A stretch of 8,136 nucleotides of DNA from an uncultured Chlorobiaceae bacterium (GCA_903904495.1 CAIVCU010000065.1:1-8136); one strand, 5' to 3'; counted from the first letter of the stretch, positions 1 to 5,489 are shown. Program-made: numbers and translations. The notes: generated by a model not told the origin, from the letters alone.

Positions 1-288
1 ACACCACAGGGAGGAAGCGTCACCATTTCCACAACGGTTTCTGAAAACGGTTTTTGTGAGATCAGTTTCCACGATACAGGGCCGGGAATTGAGGCGGATA
101 AGCTGGGGAAAATTTTTGAACCATTCTACACCACAAAGCCGGAAGGAACAGGGTTGGGACTCGCCATCTCAAAAAAAATCATTGAAAGCCACAACGGCAA
201 ACTGCTGATTGAAAGTGAGCCCGGTCGTGGCACCACCGTCACTGTCATGTTACCAATAGTGGAAACAACTCATGGAGAAAGAGGGTGA
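1..288 (+). CDS. Sensor histidine kinase, C-terminal ATPase part (5' end outside window)
   Basis: This is the last 95 residues of a histidine kinase, open from the left edge to TGA at 286-288. The visible part is the HATPase_c domain that binds ATP to phosphorylate the kinase's own histidine. Seen in the sequence: the G1 box DTGPGI (residues 25-30 of the visible part), the F box with FEPFYTTK (39-46) and the G2 box GTGLGLAI (49-56), ending in the usual GRGTTVTVMLP strand. The FYTTK/GTGLGL form is typical of NtrB/AtoS/ZraS-like kinases that pair with NtrC-type regulators. Its last codons overlap the GTG start of the response regulator by 4 bases, so the two are almost certainly co-transcribed and translationally coupled. 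The sensing domain and the phospho-accepting His lie outside the window, so the signal is unknown. Confidence 0.95.
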   Translation, partial: TPQGGSVTISTTVSENGFCEISFHDTGPGIEADKLGKIFEPFYTTKPEGTGLGLAISKKIIESHNGKLLIESEPGRGTTVTVMLPIVETTHGERG

Positions 289-1640
289 AAGCAAAAATAG
301 TGGTCATTGACGACGATACCTCGCTTCGGAGAGTGCTTGAATATAATCTTCAGGAAGAGGGGTATGAGGTGCAGGCTGCTGCATCAGGTGAAGAAGGATT
401 GAAGTTGTTTAAACAGTTTCAGCCTGATCTGGTGATCACTGACATGAAAATGTCGGGCATGGATGGTTTGAAGGTACTCAATGCCATCAAGGAGAGTTCA
501 CCGGATACCCTTGTGATCATAATCACTGCGTTCGGAACTGTTGATGTTGCGGTGGAAGCCATGAAAGCAGGAGCATACGACTACATAACAAAACCCTTCA
601 ACCGAGAGGCGCTCAAGCTGACAGTGAAGAAAGCGCTGCAGTTCTCGGGGCTTGCTGAAGAGAACAAGCGGTTGAAAGATGAGTTGACGGACAGGGCTGA
701 TTTCCGCTCGATTGTCGGGTCATCACCTGAGATGGAGAAGGTCTTTGCTGTGATTCGAAAGGTTGCCGATACCGAAGCTTCCGTGTTTATTACAGGAGAA
801 TCAGGTACTGGAAAAGAGTTGATTGCCCGTTCCTTACATGCCAACAGTTCACGACGAGACGGGCCTTTTGTCGCTATCAACTGTTCAGCAATTCCCCGCG
901 ACCTTCTTGAAAGCGAACTGTTCGGCCACACCAAAGGAGCTTTTACAGGGGCAATAAAAGACAAAAGCGGTAAATTCCAGCTTGCTGACGGCGGCACGAT
1001 ATTTCTTGATGAAATAGGTGAACTGCTGCTTGAGCTGCAGCCAAAACTGCTGAGGGTACTGCAGGAAAAAGAGGTTGAACCTTTAGGAGGAACAAAGCCA
1101 CAGAAACTTGACGTACGTGTTATATCGGCAACAAGCCTGAATATAGAGAAGGCAATTGCTGACGGCATCTTCCGGGATGATCTCTATTACCGGTTATCGG
1201 TTATTCCCATACACCTGCCGCCACTCCGCCAGCGTCACAAGGATATTCCACTACTGATTAAATATTTCGCTGCAAAGCATGGCTGCGACAAGATATCATT
1301 TGATAAAGAGGCGCTTGATGCTCTCACCATATTCTCATGGCCGGGAAATGTACGGGAACTTGAAAACACAGTCGAACGAATGCTCATCATGCGGAGCAGT
1401 GATGTGATCAGGTTCAGCGATTTACCGGATAAATTCCGGGAGCATGGTACCCGGAAGAATGGCGTGGTAAGGCTTCCGGACGAAGGCTACTCTCTTGAGC
1501 AGCTTGAGCGGGAAATTGTTGTAGAGGCCTTGGAGCGCAATGCATGGAACCAGACTGCGGCTGCCCGTTTTTTAAGAATTCCCCGTCATACCCTAATTTA
1601 CCGGATTGAGAAGTACAGTATTGAACAGCCGGGAAGATGA
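285..1640 (+). CDS. NtrC-family sigma-54-dependent response regulator
   Basis: This 451-residue protein is full length for an NtrC/AtoC/ZraR-type activator. The receiver domain (about 4-118) has acidic D9/D10, phospho-acceptor D53, T81 and K103. The AAA+ sigma-54 interaction domain (about 143-365) has Walker A GESGTGKE (171-178), the GAFTGA sigma-54 contact loop (218-223), Walker B ending D242-E243, FRDDLYYRL with arginine-finger candidates (296-304), LPPLRQR (311-317) and WPGNVREL (352-359). A Fis-type helix-turn-helix occupies about 422-445. By family knowledge it oligomerises when phosphorylated and uses ATP hydrolysis to open sigma-54 promoters. The start is GTG inside the kinase stop region (GTGA overlap), which fits the first receiver strand exactly. 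The regulon cannot be read here; no sigma-54 promoter (GG-N10-GC) was noticed in the window, so targets probably lie elsewhere. The paired kinase is its likely phosphodonor. Confidence 0.96.
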   Translation: MKAKIVVIDDDTSLRRVLEYNLQEEGYEVQAAASGEEGLKLFKQFQPDLVITDMKMSGMDGLKVLNAIKESSPDTLVIIITAFGTVDVAVEAMKAGAYDYITKPFNREALKLTVKKALQFSGLAEENKRLKDELTDRADFRSIVGSSPEMEKVFAVIRKVADTEASVFITGESGTGKELIARSLHANSSRRDGPFVAINCSAIPRDLLESELFGHTKGAFTGAIKDKSGKFQLADGGTIFLDEIGELLLELQPKLLRVLQEKEVEPLGGTKPQKLDVRVISATSLNIEKAIADGIFRDDLYYRLSVIPIHLPPLRQRHKDIPLLIKYFAAKHGCDKISFDKEALDALTIFSWPGNVRELENTVERMLIMRSSDVIRFSDLPDKFREHGTRKNGVVRLPDEGYSLEQLEREIVVEALERNAWNQTAAARFLRIPRHTLIYRIEKYSIEQPGR

Positions 1641-1650
1641 GGGGAAAAAA

Positions 1651-1707
1651 AGTTCTAAGTTCTGAGTGCTGAGTTAAGAAGGTGGAGGCAGTAGGCCGTT
1701 GGCTGGG
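1651..1707. repeat. Short 7-bp tandem repeat tract
   Basis: Four consecutive 7-bp units are readable at 1651-1678: AGTTCTA, AGTTCTG, AGTGCTG, AGTTAAG. A second degenerate heptad run follows at 1687-1707: GGCAGTA, GGCCGTT, GGCTGGG. The tract begins 10 bases after the regulator stop codon. Tracts of heptanucleotide repeats occur in several bacterial groups. The first run is clear by eye; the second is weaker and may be chance. Confidence 0.6.
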
Positions 1708-1710
1708 CTG

Positions 1711-1776
1711 CTGAAGACGGTTGAAAATCGCATCGAGTTCAAAGAAAATCTACATGAAGGGTAGTTGATCAAGGAA
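1711..1776 (+). pseudogene. Possible scrap of an AlbA_2-type transcriptional regulator
   Basis: Reading + from 1711 gives LKTVENRIEFKENLHEG, a TAG at 1762-1764, then LIKE. The E-x-RIEFKE...L..G pattern resembles the start of AlbA_2 (Schlafen-type, 'divergent AAA_4') DNA-binding proteins, which open with an E-N-x-x-EFK motif followed by a Leu/Glu-rich helix. There is no start codon nearby and nothing recognisable follows. If real, it is the last remnant of a deleted gene. The match is only about 20 residues, judged by eye, and could be coincidence. Confidence 0.25.
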
Positions 1777-1858
1777 AACCAAAGGAACTCTCACTCCCTT
1801 TTTATCAATCCTGCAAACAGATGATGAGTACCTTGATAGATAGCAAATACCGGCCCCA

Positions 1859-2478
1859 CTAAACAAGTTTCTGAAAAAAGCAGTACATAAACTGCTGAGT
1901 TACACCGGACGGTGTTTTATGTGATTCTTTCTCGTGCTGGATAAGCGTGAACGACTCACCAAATTCAGCATGTAATTCATTTGCACTATAGCGCATTGCT
2001 GGAAGCCCGCTGCACTGGTTCGGCCCATCTGCGGCAAAGGTGGCAATGATGATGTAACCACCTGGCTTGACCGCTTTAATCGCAGCCTGAACATATTTTG
2101 CCGATCTTCCTTTGCTGTGAAAAAGTGGAACACTGCTCGGTCGTGCCATACCTCATAAGCTTGAGGAGCAAGTTCTACATCCATAATATCTGCCTCCAGC
2201 CACTGCACTTTTTGACTCAAAACAGAACCAAGACGGTTCTTTGTCACTGCAATTGCTGCAGAAGAAAGATCGAGAACAGTGAGATGGGAATAACCGTCGG
2301 CAAGCAAATCATCCACAAGTGTGGATGCTTCCCCACCAACATCAATGATCGGTGCCGATAAACTAACACCTGTTTGCCTTATCAATAGTTGAGAACGCAA
2401 AGCATGTTCCTGGAACCAACTCACCGAATCAGTTGACTTGGTCTTGTAAACCTGCTCCCAATGCTCTTTAGATTTCAT
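1859..2478 (-). pseudogene. Class I SAM-dependent methyltransferase, broken by a frameshift
   Basis: Two overlapping - strand frames together encode one methyltransferase of about 206 residues. The first runs from ATG at 2478 (MKSKEHWEQVY, SAM-binding IIDVGGEAST at 44-53, LTVLDLS, WLEADIMDV, VWHDRAVFHF) to about Q127 near 2098. The protein then continues in another frame from about 2095 (YVQAAIKAVKPGGYIIIATF, CSGLPAMRYSA, CFFQKL) to TAG at 1859-1861. The join is at an A-run (four T on the + strand, 2096-2099), where restoring one base makes a continuous family-like protein. As written, the first frame goes out of register and ends at 1900. Residue 50 is Glu where, as I recall this family, motif I has a third glycine (DVGGGAS), so SAM binding may be damaged too. 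The start has only a weak Shine-Dalgarno. The substrate is unknown. A sequencing error in the homopolymer cannot be excluded. Confidence 0.8.
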
Positions 2479-2488
2479 GTTATTATCT

Positions 2489-2699
2489 ATGCCTGAAAAT
2501 CTTTTGGTCTGAAAATATTAATATAAAAAAGCCCGGACAAAGCAAACTGCGTGCAGTCACTGCAGTGCCGGATGATGACCTGATTGAGAAGATTGATAAA
2601 GAGCTGAGCAAGCCGAAAGGAGTGCTGCAGATAGGCGGGGCTGTCAGGAAATTGAACAGTGCAGGCCAAACTGAAAGGATAATAAAACCTCCCGATTAA
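2489..2699 (+). pseudogene. Coding-like relic of unknown function
   Basis: The + frame ending at TAA 2697-2699 is open from 2472 and reads KKPGQSKLRAVTAV, PDDDLIEKIDKELSKPKG, VLQIGGAVRKLNSAGQ, then TERIIKPPD. Composition and codon choice look like real protein, with charged amphipathic stretches and G/C-ending codons. No in-frame ATG exists. An ATG at 2489 begins MPENLLV in a neighbouring frame and would join with a one-base shift, so this may be a short frameshifted gene or the C-terminal remnant of a longer one. Its last codons and stop lie inside the terminator hairpin of the opposite-strand gene, so the end may be secondary. I do not recognise the family. The opposite strand at 2487-2669 is also open but much less protein-like. 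Confidence 0.4.
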
Positions 2700-2710
2700 G
2701 GGAGGCTTTT
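2681..2710 (-). terminator. Intrinsic terminator of the 88-aa exported protein gene
   Basis: The stem is CCTCCC (2688-2693) with GGGAGG (2700-2705) around a 6-base loop. On the - strand it is followed by TTTTATT, about 20 bases after the stop at 2727. TTTT also follows on the + strand (2707-2710), so it may act in both directions. Confidence 0.8.
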
Positions 2711-2726
2711 GTAGAGGTGGAACATA

Positions 2727-2993
2727 TTATACGGCGGCAGTGCTACATTTCTGAAGTGCTTCCGGTTTATTGTCCTTCATGCATCCGGAGCCATTATCTT
2801 CAGATGTTATTACGAAATGGCCTTTGAGTCCGGCAGGAACCGTGGATGTTCCCGGGTTGCTATCACCAGTAGTGGGACACGCGATCGTGTGGATTCCATG
2901 GGTACTTGGTGAGGTTATTTCCGCTCCTTGCGCGATTGTTGGCAGTGTTGCACTGATTAATGCGGCAAAAAGTAATGTGCTTTTGTTCAACAT
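2727..2993 (-). CDS. Small exported protein of unknown function (88 aa)
   Basis: The frame is open from 3041, but the start is most likely the ATG at 2991-2993. It is preceded by a GGGAG Shine-Dalgarno and begins a clear signal peptide: MLNKSTLLFAALISATLPTI followed by AQGAE. The upstream Lys-rich extension MNKSDTKKKTKKGDN is probably untranslated leader. The mature part of about 63 residues is polar and rich in Ser, Thr, Gly and Pro, with three cysteines (IACP, GCMK, QKC), so a disulfide or metal site in the periplasm is possible. No family is recognised. It stands alone as a transcription unit, with a candidate promoter at 3033-3061 and a strong terminator right after the stop. Confidence that the gene is real is high; function is unknown. 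Confidence 0.75.
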   Translation of the reverse strand: MLNKSTLLFAALISATLPTIAQGAEITSPSTHGIHTIACPTTGDSNPGTSTVPAGLKGHFVITSEDNGSGCMKDNKPEALQKCSTAAV

Positions 2994-3032
2994 GATGTTA
3001 TCTCCCTTTTTTGTTTTCTTCTTCGTATCTGA

Positions 3033-3061
3033 TTTATTCACCCTCTTTTCTCATGGGTCAA
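3033..3061 (-). promoter_or_regulatory. Candidate sigma-70 type promoter for the exported protein gene
   Basis: On the - strand TTGACC (3061-3056) is separated by 17 bases from AATAAA (3038-3033), about 40 bases before the ATG at 2993. The -35 matches 5 of 6 and the -10 matches 4 of 6 consensus bases. Position and spacing are right; sequence support alone is modest. Confidence 0.4.
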
Positions 3062-3141
3062 CTTCTTCATTATTAATGAGGCAAGGAGTGTGCCAGAAGC
3101 CACAGAACCTTATCGGGCGGGTATTTGCCTGCTAAAGTCAA

Positions 3142-3185
3142 AAAAAAGAGCAGAACATTCTCCTTCATCATGAAGAATATTCTGC
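3142..3185 (-). terminator. Long imperfect palindrome with T-run on the - strand
   Basis: GCAGAACATTCT (3150-3161) pairs with AGAATATTCTGC (3174-3185) with one mismatch around a 12-base loop that can itself pair (CTTCAT/ATGAAG). On the - strand the stem is followed by TC and a long T-run (3148-3141), giving terminator form. However, no - strand gene lies upstream of it, so it may be a relic terminator or a protein-binding palindrome. The 2994-3338 gap around it otherwise holds only the promoter above, a short TG run near 3270 and no convincing gene. Confidence 0.5.
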
Positions 3186-3338
3186 ACTTTATTCGACAAT
3201 GGATAGGATTGTTCTTAAAAAGCCGAGTTTTTTGTGCAAGGATATGCTCAGATCAGCGTCATAATAAATGTGTGTGTGTATTTGAGGTTGGGCTCATTCA
3301 GAGCAGCAGTTACCGTTAATCATTAAATCAGAACAGTT

Positions 3339-3458
3339 ATGAACATCAAAAAAGCAATTATGGGTCTTATGCTCCTGGTTATGACCGTAGCATTCAGTAA
3401 CGAATCTTTTGCCTGTTCGACTCAAAAGCATCCTCATAAGGTTCATGCCAAAAAGTAA
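3339..3458 (+). CDS. Tiny exported His-rich peptide (39 aa)
   Basis: ATG at 3339-3341 to TAA at 3456-3458 encodes 39 residues: MNIKKAIMGLMLLVMTVAFS, then NESFACSTQKHPHKVHAKK. The first 25 residues form a textbook signal peptide: KK, a hydrophobic core from I7 to F19, and cleavage after SFA. Cys26 directly follows the predicted cleavage point, so lipidation is conceivable, although the lipobox is poor (S-F-A-C). The mature tail would be only about 14 residues with one Cys, three His and four Lys, a composition that can bind metal ions or polyanions. There is no good Shine-Dalgarno upstream. Gene reality rests on the signal peptide and the orderly layout with the next small gene. Function is unknown. 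Confidence 0.6.
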   Translation: MNIKKAIMGLMLLVMTVAFSNESFACSTQKHPHKVHAKK

Positions 3459-3478
3459 TTCCTCTTTATCCAAGAATT

Positions 3479-3509
3479 TGCTCATGATGTGACCATTACA
3501 TCATGAGCA
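3479..3509. promoter_or_regulatory. Perfect 12-bp palindrome between two tiny genes
   Basis: TGCTCATGATGT (3479-3490) and its exact reverse complement (3498-3509) flank a 7-base spacer. It lies 20 bases after one stop codon and 18 bases before the next ATG. Only TTATT follows, so it is a poor terminator. An operator or an mRNA hairpin controlling the downstream 43-aa gene is equally likely. Confidence 0.6.
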
Positions 3510-3527
3510 TTATTAACACTGATTCGT

Positions 3528-3659
3528 ATGAAGGATGTTGTTGAAAGCTTTAAAACTCCCCTTTGGCTTACAGCTGCCGTTATCGCTGCATGGGGAGCCT
3601 GGATGATTAATCGAAGGAAGAAAAACAAGCAGGTTAAGCAAGCAGAAACAACCATGTAA
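3528..3659 (+). CDS. Small single-span membrane protein (43 aa)
   Basis: ATG at 3528-3530 to TAA at 3657-3659 encodes MKDVVESFKT, then PLWLTAAVIAAWGAWMI, then NRRKKNKQVKQAETTM. One hydrophobic segment (about 11-27, rich in Ala and Trp) is followed by a strongly basic tail (NRRKKNK), which predicts an N-out, C-in or membrane-surface topology by the positive-inside rule. It lies 69 bases downstream of the 39-aa exported peptide gene, on the same strand. The palindrome sits between them, and an intrinsic terminator about 105 bases later may end both. I do not recognise the family. Shape and size recall small membrane proteins that modulate a larger partner or type I toxins, but nothing here decides this. 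Confidence 0.55.
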   Translation: MKDVVESFKTPLWLTAAVIAAWGAWMINRRKKNKQVKQAETTM

Positions 3660-3762
3660 TACTTTTCCTGCTGATAAATGTCTGATCTATATTGATGGCT
3701 TGTAATGCTGATGATAATGACTTGATGAAACAATAAAGCAAGCTTTCAGTATAGATGAGGAC

Positions 3763-3797
3763 AAAAGCCCCTATTATTGAAGGGGCTTTATTATTAT
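3763..3797 (+). terminator. Intrinsic terminator after the tiny-gene pair
   Basis: AAAGCCCC (3764-3771) pairs perfectly with GGGGCTTT (3782-3789) around a 10-base loop, followed by ATTATTATT. It is strong in the + direction. Positions 3660-3762, between the last stop and this terminator, show no gene. Confidence 0.8.
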
Positions 3798-4035
3798 CGG
3801 CAGAATTGAAATGTAAGCCGAGGTTGCCTGAAGATTCTTTTGAACTGCTCACCAGTTTGAGCTTCGCAAAACGTTCGTTGATTGCGAATATCCTGAATAT
3901 CCCATCTTATCTTCACCGTTGCATTTTGCCTTTTATCGCTATTAAACAACAAGTCCTCTTAGTGCCTGACAGAATACCCTTTGTTTTATAAAAAATCAGG
4001 GTTTTCCGTCAGTCACCACTTACAATAATAGGGTT
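3798..4035. other. Intergenic stretch without a supported gene
   Basis: Open frames on both strands here run through the terminator at 3763-3797 and look like chance ORFs. The one structured element is AAATGTAAGCCG (3809-3820) followed by AGGTTG, which recurs with a single-base gap at 4940-4956. Confidence 0.5.
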
Positions 4036-4416
4036 TCATTTGGTTATATAACCACTTATTCCGAAGAAACAACGGGCCGTACCGGTAGTCGAGTCGCGTA
4101 TCAGATCCACGCGAAGTTTCAGGTCCCTTGACAAATTAATATACGTTGCATTGGCTGATTTGTGAATGTCCGCTCCTGAATATACAAGCTGGAACTGAGT
4201 TACAGGATAGTGCTGTACGACCGCACTGCCGTTTTTGTCTAGAACGACAATGACCGGATTCGGCTTCTGTCCTGAAGGCATTTCGCAACTAGTGGAAACA
4301 AACTCAATGACAAGGTGGTTGTCGGCAGGCACGATTGTTGATAGGTCAATATCAACCCACCCAGCTACTTGGCCGTCATTTACTGTGACGGTGATCAGTT
4401 TGTTGAATGATTTCAT
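4036..4416 (-). CDS. Conserved-looking hypothetical protein, probably beta-rich (126 aa)
   Basis: ATG at 4414-4416 is preceded on the - strand by an AGAGGT Shine-Dalgarno about 5-6 bases away, which fixes the start; the stop is TGA at 4036-4038. The protein opens MKSFNKLITVTVNDGQVAGW and alternates short hydrophobic strands with Gly/Asn/Asp turns (LVIEFVSTS, NPVIVVLDKNGS, FQLVYSG, LKLRVDLIRDS, ARCFFGISGYI). This suggests a compact all-beta fold such as a sandwich or lectin-like domain. It has no signal peptide or membrane segment, so it is probably cytoplasmic. Two cysteines (in STSCEMPSGQKP and TARCFFG) are visible. The even codon use and good ribosome site mark it as a real, intact gene standing alone between non-coding stretches. 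I do not recognise the family and propose no function. Confidence 0.75.
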   Translation of the reverse strand: MKSFNKLITVTVNDGQVAGWVDIDLSTIVPADNHLVIEFVSTSCEMPSGQKPNPVIVVLDKNGSAVVQHYPVTQFQLVYSGADIHKSANATYINLSRDLKLRVDLIRDSTTGTARCFFGISGYITK

Positions 4417-4521
4417 TTTTACCTCTTTTTTTGTTTTCTAAGTTGAGCGATTTTGGGAAAAAAGTCCTCATCATCTGATTTGATAAAATGTTATATCTTA
4501 AAGAGTAACGACCATATTACC

Positions 4522-4635
4522 ATGACAAGAAAACACTATCCGACAGACGGGGAGCTTTATGGTAAAACATTACAGGAATCAGGACAAATAGAAATCCGGA
4601 CGTGCTGGTGCGGCACAAATATGTCTATATGGTGA
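4522..4635 (+). CDS. Doubtful 37-aa ORF with a CWCG motif
   Basis: ATG at 4522 to TGA at 4633-4635 reads MTRKHYPTDGELYGKTLQES, then GQIEIRTCWCGTNMSIW. The frame is open upstream to an ATG at 4453, but that extension is low in complexity. The C-W-C-G pair is eye-catching and could be half of a zinc knuckle. There is no Shine-Dalgarno and no partner gene. It may be a fragment of a lost gene or a chance ORF. Confidence 0.25.
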   Translation: MTRKHYPTDGELYGKTLQESGQIEIRTCWCGTNMSIW

Positions 4636-4860
4636 TATTTGCAGTCAAAACTACGAATATTGGGAAATTAGAAAACCATTACAATCTTCTATAAGAGTTA
4701 AGTTATGGATATGCATTACACCACGTAACACATATCAGGGGGACTGGCGAAAATAAATTGACTACAAAATTAACAATTGTAAATTTGTAATCAAAAAATA
4801 TTTTAATCCTCATTTGAGCAATTTGGAATAAGAACAGTCCTCTAACAAAAGAATAAATTA
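4636..4860. other. AT-rich intergenic stretch with an inverted repeat
   Basis: No coding frame of note exists on either strand. TTGACTACAAAATT (4758-4771) and AATTTGTAATCAA (4782-4794) form an imperfect dyad around AACAATTGTA. TTGACT also resembles a -35 box, with TAAATT 16 bases later as a poor -10. No gene follows it on the + strand. Confidence 0.45.
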
Positions 4861-4870
4861 TTAAGAGTTT

Positions 4871-4925
4871 CACCTCCAGTCTCTCTTAAAACCGGACAGG
4901 AACCTCTCTACTCATCCGGTATCCG
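4871..4925 (-). ncRNA. Hairpin resembling a degenerate group II intron domain V
   Basis: On the - strand ACCGGATG (4920-4913) and TGTCCGGTTTTAAGAGAG (4899-4882) frame an 18-base apical part, with ACCGGA/TCCGGT as a perfect 6-bp stem. The layout (CCGGATG...GTCCGGTTTT followed by AAGAGAG, total about 34 bases) is that of domain V in bacterial group II introns. Where domain V has the catalytic AGC triad, this copy reads TAC, and the apical stem is poor, so it would be inactive. No reverse transcriptase frame or intron boundary is visible near it. This is recognition by eye; a chance hairpin is possible. Confidence 0.35.
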
Positions 4926-5106
4926 TCTTCCAATACGCAAAATGTAAGCCGGGTTGTAAAAACTTTCTTCAAAAGATGTTATTTATCTTTTTGACTTGCG
5001 ATGGAACCTCCCTTTGCACATTTACATATAAAAGAAAGGGTTGGTGGGGTGAGGAGAGATTCTTTGCCTTGGATAGCTGAAAGAGAGTGGATTGTCAGCA
5101 AAAGTC

Positions 5107-5461
5107 TCAATACACCTTATGAAGAACATCTGCCGGGATGTTGAGCGCTTTCTGCAATGTTCGGATCTGGCAGATTGAAAGAGGTCTTTTGCGGTTTTTC
5201 CTTGGCCCGGCTTTTGGAGCCGATTTTGTTCATCAAATCCTGTTGATCAAGATTCATCTGATCCATACGAAACTTAATTGCTTCAATCGGATCAGGGAGA
5301 TCAAAGGAATAATGGCCCTTTTCATACTGCTCGATCAAAATACCAAGGATTTAGAGTTAATCACCTTCTTATGTGCCCGCCTTGGCTGAAAAAATCGTCT
5401 CCATACGAGGATGAGCATCCGTGTAATCCAGACCGGTCTTGATTGGTTTATTGTCAATATC
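5107..5461 (-). pseudogene. higA: HigA-type antitoxin relic (several inactivating changes)
   Basis: The - strand from 5461 reads DIDNKPIKTGLDYTDAHPRM, then ETIFSAKAGT, a stop, EGD, a stop, L, a stop, then ILGILIEQYEKGHYSFDLPD, PIEAIKFRMDQMNLDQQD and LMNKIGSKSR. After a frame change near 5193-5210 it continues NRKRPLSICQIRTLQKALNI, PADVLHKVY and a stop at 5107-5109. Residue for residue this follows the HigA/HTH_XRE antitoxin pattern (DIKPIKT, AKPGTPEGDRLEIL, YEKxHY, PPDPIEAIKFRMEQ, GSRSRVSEVLNRKRPLS, LNIPADVL). Damage: no start codon (TGT where Met is expected), three TAA codons within seven (5369-5371, 5357-5359, 5351-5353), and a deletion of about 5 bases at the recognition-helix region. A functional HigA would repress its operon and neutralise the HigB RNase. 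No higB lies upstream; only 28 bases separate it from the next gene. Confidence 0.85.
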
Positions 5462-5489
5462 ACACTCTTTCTAAATTATCAGGCGATAC

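Noticed and set aside
581..1168. Long open frame on the - strand inside the response regulator gene
   Set aside because: It is antisense to a well-conserved AAA+ domain and its composition is Ser/Phe-rich, typical of a shadow frame.
2098..2361. Open frame on the + strand opposite the broken methyltransferase
   Set aside because: It is a shadow of the methyltransferase, with Cys/His-rich composition and no ribosome site.
3125..3319. 64-aa + strand ORF upstream of the tiny exported peptide
   Set aside because: It runs through the palindrome at 3150-3185, has no Shine-Dalgarno, and its residues lack any domain or signal-peptide logic.
3755..3991. 78-aa + strand ORF and the opposing frame at 3634-3852
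   Set aside because: Both are translated straight through the strong terminator at 3763-3797.
5117..5338. Treating the 73-aa open frame as an intact short antitoxin
   Set aside because: It would need a TTG start in the middle of the HigA domain and ends in an out-of-frame tail; the homology clearly continues on both sides, so it is a pseudogene.
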